Source: Deltaproteobacteria bacterium (GTDB taxonomy: Bacteria; Desulfobacterota; Desulfomonilia; UBA1062). Taken from it: 64,000 nucleotides of DNA. Positions 24,375-33,177 of this stretch are shown piece after piece (within the stretch, counting starts at the first letter, position 1; every line of letters starts with the position of its first letter). The stretch covers positions 176,104 through 240,103 of the forward strand of contig JAKPDW010000025.1 of NCBI GenBank assembly GCA_029552245.1, in the 5' to 3' direction. The notes beneath the pieces were generated by a model. It searched no databases. It was not told the DNA's origin and saw nothing but the letters and a program-made list of their open reading frames with translations. The position numbers were made by a program, and so were the translations under genes.

Positions 24375-25532
24375 TCACGGCTGCCGGCGTTCGTCGATCG
24401 CTTTGATCCTCCGTGCGCATTCCTCGTAACAGCGGTTTTCCACAGAAAGGAGCCTCTCGAACGCCTCCCGCACGGAGGATCGCGAGGCCGCGAACACGCC
24501 GTGCCCGGCGACGATCGCCTCGAGGGATCCCTCCATGGCTGCAGGGAGGGTGTGCACGATCCCGCGCGAACCGGCGCCCACCTCCCCGGAAACCACCGGA
24601 ACCCCCAAGACGTACCTCGTCTCGCCGAATGGTATGGGCCCCTCGGCCAGGGAGAGGATCACGGCGCATCGGGGGTGACCGTGCAGGATCACGCGGGCCC
24701 CGGTGAGCTCGTATATGCGGACGTGGGAGAAGAGTTCCGACGACGAGGTGATCTCGCAGCTCGAGCTCCCGTCCATGCAGGCCCTGTCGATGCACCCCTG
24801 CAGCTCGTCCAGCGACGCCCCGGTCTGGGAAATAGAGATCGAACCGCCGGTTCTGATCGAGATGTTGCCGAAGAAGGAGTCGACCAGCCCCAGGCGGACC
24901 ATCTCCTTGCCTGCCCTGTCCATGGCCGAGACGATCCCGGCCTCGTCGGACGGTATCTCGTCGGCCAGGCCTGCCGGCCGGCCCTTCGGCCGTGCGGTCT
25001 CGAGTGCCTTGAGGGCCTTCGCCCTGTCTTCCCGGGTGCGACCGGTGAGGGCGCACGAGTCGCCGGGTTTCCCGATCAGGTCGGCGAAGTACTTGACGAA
25101 GGTCGCAAAGCAGATGGAACTGAAGGTCACGAAGGCCTGCTCCAGGCAGACGGTGCCAGTCGCGACGACGCCCGCGTCCTCGACGATGCACCCCTTGCGG
25201 CGGGCCAGTACCTCGAAGAGATCCTCGGAATGCAGAGACCCGACCACGGGGATGTCGTGAAGGAAGGTGACGCTCTCCGAGTCCGAGGGTGTCACCGGGT
25301 TGCCCCCGGTCTCGGCGAGGCGTCGCATGATCGACCACCTGGTCTCTTCCGGCTTGGCCACGATGAGACCGTTGATGTTCAGCCTGTCGAAGAGGGCCCG
25401 CACCGCCTTCGGCACCTGGGGCCTGTTGGAAAACAGCTCGTCGTCGAGGGCGTAGAGGCAGGCATCCTGCGGCCCTTCCACGAGGCCGTGACCCACGAGC
25501 TTCGAGAGGTATTTCTCTATCTGGTCGTGCAT
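24375..25532 (-). CDS. Two-domain class II aldolase/adducin-type protein coupled to aldehyde ferredoxin oxidoreductase
   Basis: A 385-residue protein. Residues 190-375 form a class II aldolase/adducin fold: GLVDSFFGNISIRTGG, ISQTGASLDELQG, the zinc site HGHPRCAVILS near residue 279, and a further histidine in IVAGHGVFA. These are family features of fuculose- or ribulose-phosphate aldolases. Residues 1-180 (for example ARRKGCIVEDAGVVATGTVCLEQAFVTFSS) are not confidently assigned; they faintly recall LUD/LutC-type proteins. The gene overlaps the upstream aldehyde ferredoxin oxidoreductase by 16 nt, so the two are translationally coupled. A role producing or handling the aldehyde used by that enzyme is an inference. 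Confidence 0.8.
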   Translation of the reverse strand: MHDQIEKYLSKLVGHGLVEGPQDACLYALDDELFSNRPQVPKAVRALFDRLNINGLIVAKPEETRWSIMRRLAETGGNPVTPSDSESVTFLHDIPVVGSLHSEDLFEVLARRKGCIVEDAGVVATGTVCLEQAFVTFSSICFATFVKYFADLIGKPGDSCALTGRTREDRAKALKALETARPKGRPAGLADEIPSDEAGIVSAMDRAGKEMVRLGLVDSFFGNISIRTGGSISISQTGASLDELQGCIDRACMDGSSSCEITSSSELFSHVRIYELTGARVILHGHPRCAVILSLAEGPIPFGETRYVLGVPVVSGEVGAGSRGIVHTLPAAMEGSLEAIVAGHGVFAASRSSVREAFERLLSVENRCYEECARRIKAIDERRQP

Positions 25533-27262
25533 GGAGATTCCGCAGTGGACAGGGCGGCGGCGCCGCAGGAGGCGCGGATCCTGCGGTACCTCTCGAGCGC
25601 CTGTTCGAAGGAGACCTTGTCGATGGCCGGCGTCTCGAAGCCGGGTCCCGGTGTCCCCGCCTCCCTGAAGAACCTCTCGGGGAGCGTGTCGTCTTCACTC
25701 GTGAACCCCCTTGCGGCGTTGATGGAGATCTCCAGGGAGTAGACCTCTTCGCCCCTGCGCATGAGGTCGTGCTGCCCCAGGGGAATTCCCGTCACGGCAG
25801 AGACCCCCCGGGCGTACTCCTCCAGCGAGGCGGCGATGAGAGCGAACCTGCAGGCCCCGATGGTGTCGACGGCCGTGCAGAGGTCCTCGGCTATCTTGAC
25901 CATGCGCGCCTTGCCCGAGAAGGTGAACCTGTCGGTGGCGACAGGCTTTCTCAGGATCTCGCTGGCGATGGGGTACGCCCGCAGGTGGCATCCGCCCCTG
26001 GTGGAGGTGGCGTACGCTATGGCCATGCCGTAGGCGCCCCTGGGGTCGTAGGCGGGGAGCTCCAGGCCCTTGACGCTCATGGACGTCTCGGGCGCGCCGA
26101 GTGCCCGTGCCATCCTGAGCGACCCCTGCCTGAGGAGTTCCCCCGAGGTGCCGGCATGCACGATCCGGCGGACCATCGAGACGAGGCCTTCGCCTTGAAA
26201 CCTCACCCCGCGGATCTCCGCCAGGCAGGCTATGGTGGACGCGGCGCTTATGGTGTCCATGCCCAGCGAATTGCAGAGCCTGTTCGCTTCCACGATGGAT
26301 GCGATATCGTCGTTCTCGTTGAGCGCCCCGAAGTGGGCGATGGTCTCGTACTCGGGGATGGGGCCGGCCGCTTTCCCCTTGCACGCGATGGGGCACCCGC
26401 GGCATGCGTGGCGCCTGGGTGAGAACGTCCTCGCAAAGGCGTTCGCAGAGAAGGCCCGGTATCCCTCGAAGTAGGTCCTCCGGAAGTTGGCGGTGGGCAT
26501 CATCCTCCGCTCGGCGACGAGGTCGATGAGTGCGGCCGTCCCCGATGCTGCTATGCCGGACCGCCCCCTCACGAACGGGGAGGCGTCGAACAGGCGGACG
26601 ATGTCGGAACGGGCCCGGTCTTCCTCATGCTCGTCCACGGGGATCCTCCTGGAGGGCCCGCTCCCCCTGATCGAGACCGCCCTCACGTTCTTGGAGGCCA
26701 TGACCAGTCCGAGTCCGCCCCTGCCGGAGGCGAAGCAACCGTCGACCATGATGGACGAGTACAGGCACCCCTTGATGGCGGCCTCGCCGATGGCCGCGGT
26801 GGAGCGGCCCGGGGACGATAACCGCTCGAACACCAGTTCGAGGCCAACATCGTCGGGGAAGGGGTCTTTCTCCATGCTCACTCGGTCGTCCTCGATGAAC
26901 ACCACGCTGCGCACGGGGGCCTTGCCCGAGAGGTGGATCACGTCGATGCCTGCCTTTCTCATCCCGTAGGCGAAGTCGCCGCCCGTGACGGAGGTGCACA
27001 CCGTGTTGGTCAGGGGGGAGAACGACGAGATCACCATGCGGCCCGACGACGGTATCCTGGAACCCACGAGCGGGCCTGTTGCGAACACGAGGGGGTTGTC
27101 CTCGTGCAACGGGGCGATCGTGGGAGCGGCCGCGAGGAAGTGGACGCCGATCCCCCTGCCGCCGAGCCGGGCCATGGACACGTCTTCCCCGAGGACCACA
27201 CGCCGGCTCGTCGCCGTCTTCAGGTCCACGAAGAGGCACGTGAGCCTGTAGGAGGAAGCCAT
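25517..27262 (-). CDS. Aldehyde ferredoxin oxidoreductase (tungsten/molybdopterin enzyme)
   Basis: A 581-residue AOR-family protein. These oxidise aldehydes to acids with ferredoxin, using a bis-tungstopterin and one [4Fe-4S] cluster. The N-terminal domain has LGGRGIGVHFLAA, PLVFATGPLVGSRIPSSGR and SVTGGDFAYGMRKAGID. The cluster cysteines appear as CRGCPIACKG plus a later Cys in CTAVDTIGACRF. DTISAASTIACLAE and GGCHLRAYP are further family segments. It is slightly shorter than the roughly 605-residue archaeal AOR but intact. First gene of the AOR-aldolase pair; mobB at 55.5 kb is compatible with molybdopterin-type enzymes in this organism. Confidence 0.9.
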   Translation of the reverse strand: MASSYRLTCLFVDLKTATSRRVVLGEDVSMARLGGRGIGVHFLAAAPTIAPLHEDNPLVFATGPLVGSRIPSSGRMVISSFSPLTNTVCTSVTGGDFAYGMRKAGIDVIHLSGKAPVRSVVFIEDDRVSMEKDPFPDDVGLELVFERLSSPGRSTAAIGEAAIKGCLYSSIMVDGCFASGRGGLGLVMASKNVRAVSIRGSGPSRRIPVDEHEEDRARSDIVRLFDASPFVRGRSGIAASGTAALIDLVAERRMMPTANFRRTYFEGYRAFSANAFARTFSPRRHACRGCPIACKGKAAGPIPEYETIAHFGALNENDDIASIVEANRLCNSLGMDTISAASTIACLAEIRGVRFQGEGLVSMVRRIVHAGTSGELLRQGSLRMARALGAPETSMSVKGLELPAYDPRGAYGMAIAYATSTRGGCHLRAYPIASEILRKPVATDRFTFSGKARMVKIAEDLCTAVDTIGACRFALIAASLEEYARGVSAVTGIPLGQHDLMRRGEEVYSLEISINAARGFTSEDDTLPERFFREAGTPGPGFETPAIDKVSFEQALERYRRIRASCGAAALSTAESPCTTR

Positions 27263-27490
27263 GAACCGTTACTGTATAGGATTCGGCATCTCGGGGCAAT
27301 CGCGGTGAGCAACACCGCCCTTCGGGTCCGGCAGGGGTGCCCGGGAAGATTTCTCACTACAGGCTGGAGCGTGGAGACGGGGATCGGAGGTCCAGGGTCC
27401 TGTTCCCCTGCCAAAGAGCCGGCCTTGAAGGCCCCTAAGGCGTATCTTCGCTGTTGGCCGGGCTTGCGTGGTGATGGTACAGTGCTCCCC

Positions 27491-29300
27491 ATGTATCTCC
27501 CGGAGAGAACCGAAGGGTATGCGGCGGAGAGATCGTCTCTCGTTCTGTATGCGCTTTCCTCGATGCTCCTGCTCGTGTGCGGGTGGCTCTTCCTGTCGTA
27601 CCGGATCGTGCCCGTGAACAGGGACGCCGGCTACTTCGTGAGCGTGGCCAGGGAGATACTCGGGGGTCTCACCCCCACCGCGGGGGTGGACACGGCCTAC
27701 ACGCCCTTTGTCTACTACGTCTATGCAGTCTGGATGAAGGTGGTGCCGGGGACGTGGGAGAACCTCGTGCTCCTGGTCTACCTGGTCCATGTCCTCAATG
27801 CGGTGCTTGTGGGTCTTGTCTGCGCGAGGATGTCCGTCCGGAAGGCGGCGTGCCTCATCGTGTCCACGGCATACTTCTCGTCGGTCATCGTCTGCGAGGG
27901 ATACGGTATCTGTCTGGAACCCTTCCAGGTGACCTTCGCGCTTGTCGCCCTCTTGGCCCTGCTGGTTGTCCGGAGATCGCCGGCCGCATACGCCTTCTCG
28001 GGGCTGGCGCTCGGCGTCTCGATCATGTTCAAGCAGTATTCGGTCTTCATGCTCGCGGGATTCGCCGCATCGCTCGTCGCCGGATTCCCTGGGGAGGCTC
28101 GGCGGGAAATGAGCCTTCGTGCGAGGCTCGGCGGCATCGTCGTGATGATCGCCGCCTCTGTCGTGCCTTTCTTCGCCTTCGTGTCCCTCACCGAGGCGAC
28201 GTGTGTGGATGCGCTCGTGGCGTTCGGGTTTTTAGGACACAGGGCGACGGGCTACGCTCTGGATACGTCCTTCGGGCTGCACCAGAGACTCGCATACCTG
28301 TATGACAACGCGACCTAGGCTGTTCCTGCCCGCCCTGGCCTACGCAGTCGTCGGGCGCGACAAGGACGACACGATGGGCTCTGCCCGGATCCCGGCGATG
28401 GTGCTTGCGTTCTCCGCACTCCCCCTGGCTGTCAGGTGGTACAAGCACTATTTCCAGCTCGTGGCGCCATGGAGCTTCATCCTCGCGGGGATGCTCCTCG
28501 AGTCGGCCCTCCGGGAACCCTTCGCCAAGGGCAGGCCGGGCAGACTCCTCGCATGGATCACGGTATGCGTCGTCATGGTGCTCGTCCCTGTCTTTGCCGA
28601 GATCAGGCCGTCCTTCAGGCAGTTCTCGCCGCGGGAACTGTTCAGGGTGGCGCTCGTCTCGGCGTTCTTCCTCTGGGCCTTCAGGTTCAGGCTGCTCGCC
28701 TCGGCGAAGGCATGGGTCCCCGCGGTCCTAGCGCTCGTCTTGGGGGAGTGCCTGCTGTGCACGGCAGAGATCCCCTTCGGGGAACTCGAGCAGCAAAAGA
28801 GAGTGCAGCTTGTGGAGGCCGTGCGGATGATGCGGGTGCTCGGGTGGGGAAGCGAGGTCATCGTTGTCGATATCCCGCACCTCTACGTCCTCTGTGGCTA
28901 TCGGCACCCGGGTGGGGACTACGGATTCATTTTACCGACCACTGTGGGCGAAAAGATGGGAAAAAGGGTCCTCTCGAGGACCGAGAACGTGATCCTCAAG
29001 GCGGGCCATCCCTTGGACGGGTCGGGGTATCTCGAGAGACACGGGTTCAAGAGGGTGGGCGTGGTGGCGGGAACCGACATCGTTCGCTACGAGAAGCCCC
29101 TGGGGGATGTCCCGGGTGCGGGGCGTGACCGAGCAAGACGGTCTGAGCAGGATGGACGCATACTCCACGAAAGCCCTGCCGGTGAGCCCTGCAGGGCTTT
29201 TATCTCATTATCAGGTGTGATATCCTCGATGAGAAAGGGATGGCCATACAATGGTGAGCCCAGCTTTCGGATGTATGGACACGCGGAGACGATGATCTAA
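27491..29300 (+). pseudogene. Membrane glycosyltransferase (GT39/ArnT-like), frameshifted
   Basis: Two overlapping frames together look like one polytopic glycosyltransferase of about 540-600 residues. Frame 1 (27491-28318) has an N-terminal helix, then PVNRDAGYFVSVAREILGG with the acidic residue typical of the first loop, and several membrane segments. Frame 2 (28302-29300) continues with more membrane segments, including RWYKHYFQLVAPWSFILAGMLLES, and ends in a soluble domain. The switch occurs at about 28302-28318 and would be restored by a one-base indel. The second frame runs through a terminator hairpin at 29171, so the natural end is probably near 29130. Either a real pseudogene or a sequencing error. 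Confidence 0.65.
29171..29205 (+). terminator. Rho-independent terminator after the frameshifted glycosyltransferase
   Basis: AAGCCCTGC (29171-29179) pairs perfectly with GCAGGGCTT (29191-29199) over an 11-nt loop, followed by TTTATCTCATT. Confidence 0.75.
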
Positions 29301-29356
29301 TGGGTAGGCCACGTTATTGCCGGATGTGCTGTCGCACAGGATAGAGGGACACGGAC

Positions 29357-30034
29357 ATGAGAATACTCCTGGTTGAAGATGATCTCCGGACAGCCGGCCT
29401 CATCCGGAAGATGCTCACCCAGGAAGGGTACATCGTGGAACATGCCATTGACGGGGAAGACGGGCTCATTCTGGCCCTCAACGAGAACTTCGACGCGGCG
29501 ATCCTCGATATCATGCTCCCCAGGCTGGATGGCATACAACTTATCGAAAGAATACGTGGGCACGGCAGAATACTCCCTGTCATATTCCTCAGCGCCCGGA
29601 GTTCGGTGGATGACCGTATAAAAGGACTCAGGGCGGGCGGGGATGACTACCTGGTCAAACCCTTCGCCCTTTCCGAGCTCCTGACCCGCGTCCAGGCCCT
29701 GATCCGCCGTGCCACCTCCATGAGCGAACCAACGACGCTGAAGGTGGGGGATCTCACCATGGACCTCCTCTCGCGGAAGGTATCCCGGTCCAACATGACG
29801 ATCGAACTCCAGCCCCTGGAATTCTCCCTCCTCGAATACCTCATGCGGAATGCCGGTCGGGTCGTGTCCAAGACCATGATCATCGAGCATGTCTGGGACT
29901 ACAGCTTCGACCCGCACACCAACGTGGTGGAGGCCCGCATCTGCCATCTCAGGGACAAGATCGACCGCCCCTTCGAGAAGAAGCTGATCCACACCATCCG
30001 CGGGGCAGGGTACATCCTTGAAGAAAGGGAGTAG
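29357..30034 (+). CDS. OmpR/PmrA-type response regulator
   Basis: A 225-residue regulator. The receiver domain (1-118) has the acidic pocket LLVEDD, phosphoacceptor Asp51 in AILDIMLP, and the conserved Lys in DYLVKPF. The OmpR/PhoB winged-helix domain (128-223) has LQPLEFSLLEYLMRNAGRVVSKTMIIEHVWDY and the C-terminal hairpin HTIRGAGYILEE. It overlaps the sensor kinase gene by 17 nt. Placement just upstream of the aminoarabinose genes suggests a PmrAB-like role. Its likely binding repeats lie in the arn promoter at 31501-31528. Confidence 0.92.
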   Translation: MRILLVEDDLRTAGLIRKMLTQEGYIVEHAIDGEDGLILALNENFDAAILDIMLPRLDGIQLIERIRGHGRILPVIFLSARSSVDDRIKGLRAGGDDYLVKPFALSELLTRVQALIRRATSMSEPTTLKVGDLTMDLLSRKVSRSNMTIELQPLEFSLLEYLMRNAGRVVSKTMIIEHVWDYSFDPHTNVVEARICHLRDKIDRPFEKKLIHTIRGAGYILEERE

Positions 30035-31412
30035 ACTCTTCAGCACCGTATCCTCGCGGCTTGCCCTGTGGTATGCCGTGCTGTTCACAGCGTCGGGCCT
30101 CTTGAGCTTCATGATCGTCTATGTCATGCTATCTTTGACCCTTGAGGAGCGCGTGGACGATGACCTGCTCTCAGAGCTCAGGGAGTTCGAGATGCTCTAC
30201 CGCACAAGCAGGATGGATGTCCTCAGGACGGTCATCGACCAGGAGGCCGAATCGGAAGGCGTCGACCGTGTGTTCATCATGGTCACCTCGCCCGGGAAGA
30301 AGATCCTCGCCTCGTCGAATATGAACAGCTGGAAGGACATCCCCACGTCCACAAGCGCCCCGACCTCCATGGAAGGTGTGCATTACGAGTCATTCTCCTC
30401 GAAGACCCACCCGGATGGAGTCAGGATGGCCCACCGGGCCTTGGGAGATGGCAACGTCATAACCATCGGCATGGACCCGAAAGGCGACAGGGCCGTGCTC
30501 AATGCATTCGCCGAGGTGTCGCTGACGGCGATACTCTTCGTCCTGATCACAGGCACCCTCACGGGATGGTATATCTCGAAAAAGGCCATGCTCGGTGTGG
30601 AAAGGGTACGGTTGACGGCCTCGGGCATAGACTCGAGGAACATATCTTCACGCGTACCCCTTGGCCATGAAGGAGAAGAGATCAAAAATCTTGCATCCAC
30701 CTTCAACTCCATGCTCGACCGGATCGAGTCCCTCATCACCGAGCTGAAGGAGGTGACCACCAATATCGCCCATGAGCTGAGGAGCCCCCTGACGAGGATA
30801 CGGAGCATGGCAGAATCCACGCTCACGGAGTATACGGACAGATCCCGTCGCCAGGAAGCCGCCTCCCTGATTCTCGAGGAATGCGATCACATGGCGGGCA
30901 TCATCAACACCATGCTCGAGATAGCACAGACCGATGCGGGTATCCTCCGGATTGCCAGGGAACGGGTCGATATTGGCGATCTCATCCGAAAGGCACACGA
31001 GCTCTTCCTCGTCGTTGCCGAAGACAACGGGATATCATTCGACATCGAGATCCCACCCGAGGACCTGTTCATCGAGGGAGATACCGTGCGTCTACAGCGG
31101 TGCATCTCCAATCTTCTGGACAACGCCTTCAAGTTTACGCCCCGGGGTGGCAGGGTGACGATATCCGCGCGGAGACTGTCGGACCAGGTGGAAGTGGTCG
31201 TGGCAGATACGGGGGAAGGCATCGCGCAGGAGGATCTCCCGCACATCTTTGAGAAATTCTATCGTGCGGACAAGAGCCGGTCGACCCCCGGGAACGGTCT
31301 CGGGCTCAGCCTCGTTCAATCCATTGTAAAGGCCCATCACGGGGAGATCACCGTGAACAGCCGCTCCGGAGAGGGAACAACCTTCACGATCATTCTCCCG
31401 GACCTTTCCTGA
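30018..31412 (+). CDS. Sensor histidine kinase (PmrB-like)
   Basis: A 464-residue membrane kinase. TM1 (16-40), a periplasmic sensor of about 120 residues, TM2 (about 163-187), a HAMP domain (187-240), a HisKA domain with His252 in NIAHELRSPLTRIRSM, then HATPase_c with N-box LLDNAFKFTPRGG, G1 VVADTGEGI, F-box IFEKFYRAD and G2 GNGLGLSLV. Translation apparently begins at TTG 30018 inside the response-regulator gene, with no ATG available before TM1. The sensor has acidic patches but not a recognised ferric-iron motif, so the signal is unknown. Confidence 0.9.
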   Translation: MKKGSRLFSTVSSRLALWYAVLFTASGLLSFMIVYVMLSLTLEERVDDDLLSELREFEMLYRTSRMDVLRTVIDQEAESEGVDRVFIMVTSPGKKILASSNMNSWKDIPTSTSAPTSMEGVHYESFSSKTHPDGVRMAHRALGDGNVITIGMDPKGDRAVLNAFAEVSLTAILFVLITGTLTGWYISKKAMLGVERVRLTASGIDSRNISSRVPLGHEGEEIKNLASTFNSMLDRIESLITELKEVTTNIAHELRSPLTRIRSMAESTLTEYTDRSRRQEAASLILEECDHMAGIINTMLEIAQTDAGILRIARERVDIGDLIRKAHELFLVVAEDNGISFDIEIPPEDLFIEGDTVRLQRCISNLLDNAFKFTPRGGRVTISARRLSDQVEVVVADTGEGIAQEDLPHIFEKFYRADKSRSTPGNGLGLSLVQSIVKAHHGEITVNSRSGEGTTFTIILPDLS

Positions 31413-31500
31413 CCACGTTCGGGTATCCAATCATGCCCCCGCATCCGACCATCTGCCTGAATCACCTGCAGAGAAGAGCAGCAGAGAACATTACCAGATT

Positions 31501-31556
31501 ATAATCTTCCGGTAATCTCGGCGTAATCCCCTTTGGATATCTCCACAGGGTATATT
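31501..31556 (+). promoter_or_regulatory. arn promoter with three 11-bp-spaced response-regulator half-sites
   Basis: ATAATC (31501-31506), GTAATC (31512-31517) and GTAATC (31523-31528) recur every 11 bp, one helical turn. The last repeat ends 22 bp before a TATATT -10 element (31551-31556), and no good -35 is present. This is the geometry of activator-dependent PmrA/OmpR-family promoters. A perfect palindrome AGATTATAATCT (31496-31507) overlaps the first repeat. Confidence 0.6.
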
Positions 31557-31570
31557 CCCCAGGGAAAGGA

Positions 31571-33160
31571 ATGACGCCCATGCCCACGGATACCGTCTCG
31601 GGTCAGCTGAAGATATTCTGCTTGGCGCTGGTCATCAGCCTTTCCCTGGTGGGCATCTTCGACCACTCGCTCTGGACCCCCGATGAGCCCAGAGTGGCAG
31701 AGATCGGGCGGGAGATGGTTTTATCAAGAGACTATCTCATACCCCATCTTTCAAAGGAGCCGTTCCTTGAGCACCCACCGCTCTACTATGCCCTCGTGGG
31801 CATGTCCTATCACCTGTTCGGCACCGGGAACGAGGGCGCGGGCAGGATACCCTCCGTTCTCTTCGGGCTCTCTACCCTGCTGATAACCTATGTGTCGACG
31901 AAGAGACTCTATTCCGAGAAAACGGCGCTCCTCGCCACGCTGATCCTGGCCGGCACCGCCGAATTCCTGGTGATCCACCACAAGATCATTGTCGATGCCG
32001 CACTGTGCTTCTTCATATCCGCGGCAATGATGTCCTTCATCCTGGCATACATGAAAAAATTCCCAAAGGGATACCTGGCCTTCTGGTCCGCCCTTGCCCT
32101 CTCGTTCCTGACCAAGGGGCTGGTGGGCGTCGCCATACCCGTATCAGGCGTCATCCTTTTCCTGCTCTGGCAGCGCGATTTCTCAGAGATCCGGAGGATA
32201 CGGGTCATCCCCGGGGTCGCGCTGCTCGCCTGCGCGGCGATTCTCTGGGGGGTGGTCCTCCATCTGAGAGGAGGAACCGATTTCCTCCATACATTCTTCA
32301 TATACAACCAGTTCGGCAGGTTTTTCTCCATGTCCGGGTACACGGGCGGCCACCTGCGGCCCTGGTACTACTATTTCTTCTCCATCTTCACGGACAGCGC
32401 GCCCTGGTCGCTCCTCCTCCTCGCATCTATACCAGGGTTCCGCACCGGTCAGAACGCCAACCGTTTCATGGCGTCATGGGTGCTCGGCGGGTTCATCCTC
32501 CTGAGCCTGTCGGCCACAAAGAGGGGCATCTACTTCCTTCCCATGTATCCGGCACTGTCCGTGATCATCGCGCAAACCTTTGCAGATCTCACTGAAAGGG
32601 CAGGTCGGTGGTGGGATCGGTGGGCCCTCCGGATCACGGCAGGGGCAATCGTCCTTGCAGGCCTTGCCATACCGTACATCCCGGTGAAATTCGGAAACGA
32701 GGTTGCCATCGTACCCCTTGCAGCCTACCTCTTTCTGCTCATCTTCTTCTGCTGGTGGTTCTTCAGAAAGCAAACGGCCCTCACCGTGGTGCTTCTCTGG
32801 TGTATTACCGTCCTCTTCTGGTCGCCGTTCATCATACCCGTTGTCGACAAGGAGAAATCATACCGGGAATTCTATCGGCAGGCCGGGGCCATGGTCTCCG
32901 ACGGGCAGGTCATCGGCTACGGCCTCAACGAGACCGTGGAGGCCTACAGCCCCTTCTACGGGGGGTTCTATGTCCTGAACTTCAAGGATCCGGAACACTA
33001 CTCCCGGGCACTGAGGAGCATGAAGACCGGATACGCCCTCGTCATGGACGGTCACGGGAGAAAGGAAGACATGGACTATCTGATGCAGCGGGCAAAACCT
33101 GTTTTGCGCACAAAACGGAAATACCTCCGGGGCATCACCCTGTGGAAGATAAGGACGTGA
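31571..33160 (+). CDS. ArnT-like membrane glycosyltransferase (GT39/GT83 superfamily)
   Basis: A 529-residue polytopic protein with about 11-12 membrane segments and a C-terminal soluble domain. The first periplasmic loop carries the catalytic-type acidic motif LWTPDEPRVAEIGREM, then FLEHPPLYYALVGMSYHLFG. Later motifs are ALSFLTKGLVG and LSATKRGIYFLPMYPALSV. ArnT transfers 4-amino-4-deoxy-L-arabinose from undecaprenyl phosphate to lipid A at the periplasmic face. The substrate here is inferred from the following arnBCAD genes. First gene of the arn operon, 15 nt after the -10 element; arnB follows within 17 nt. Confidence 0.85.
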   Translation: MTPMPTDTVSGQLKIFCLALVISLSLVGIFDHSLWTPDEPRVAEIGREMVLSRDYLIPHLSKEPFLEHPPLYYALVGMSYHLFGTGNEGAGRIPSVLFGLSTLLITYVSTKRLYSEKTALLATLILAGTAEFLVIHHKIIVDAALCFFISAAMMSFILAYMKKFPKGYLAFWSALALSFLTKGLVGVAIPVSGVILFLLWQRDFSEIRRIRVIPGVALLACAAILWGVVLHLRGGTDFLHTFFIYNQFGRFFSMSGYTGGHLRPWYYYFFSIFTDSAPWSLLLLASIPGFRTGQNANRFMASWVLGGFILLSLSATKRGIYFLPMYPALSVIIAQTFADLTERAGRWWDRWALRITAGAIVLAGLAIPYIPVKFGNEVAIVPLAAYLFLLIFFCWWFFRKQTALTVVLLWCITVLFWSPFIIPVVDKEKSYREFYRQAGAMVSDGQVIGYGLNETVEAYSPFYGGFYVLNFKDPEHYSRALRSMKTGYALVMDGHGRKEDMDYLMQRAKPVLRTKRKYLRGITLWKIRT

Positions 33161-33177
33161 AAAGGGGGAAAAAGCTG

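Noticed and set aside
24160..25698. A 512-residue minus-strand frame overlapping the aldolase-like gene in another register
   Set aside because: Arg/Gly/Pro-rich frame with no motif; the +0 frame contains the class II aldolase signatures.
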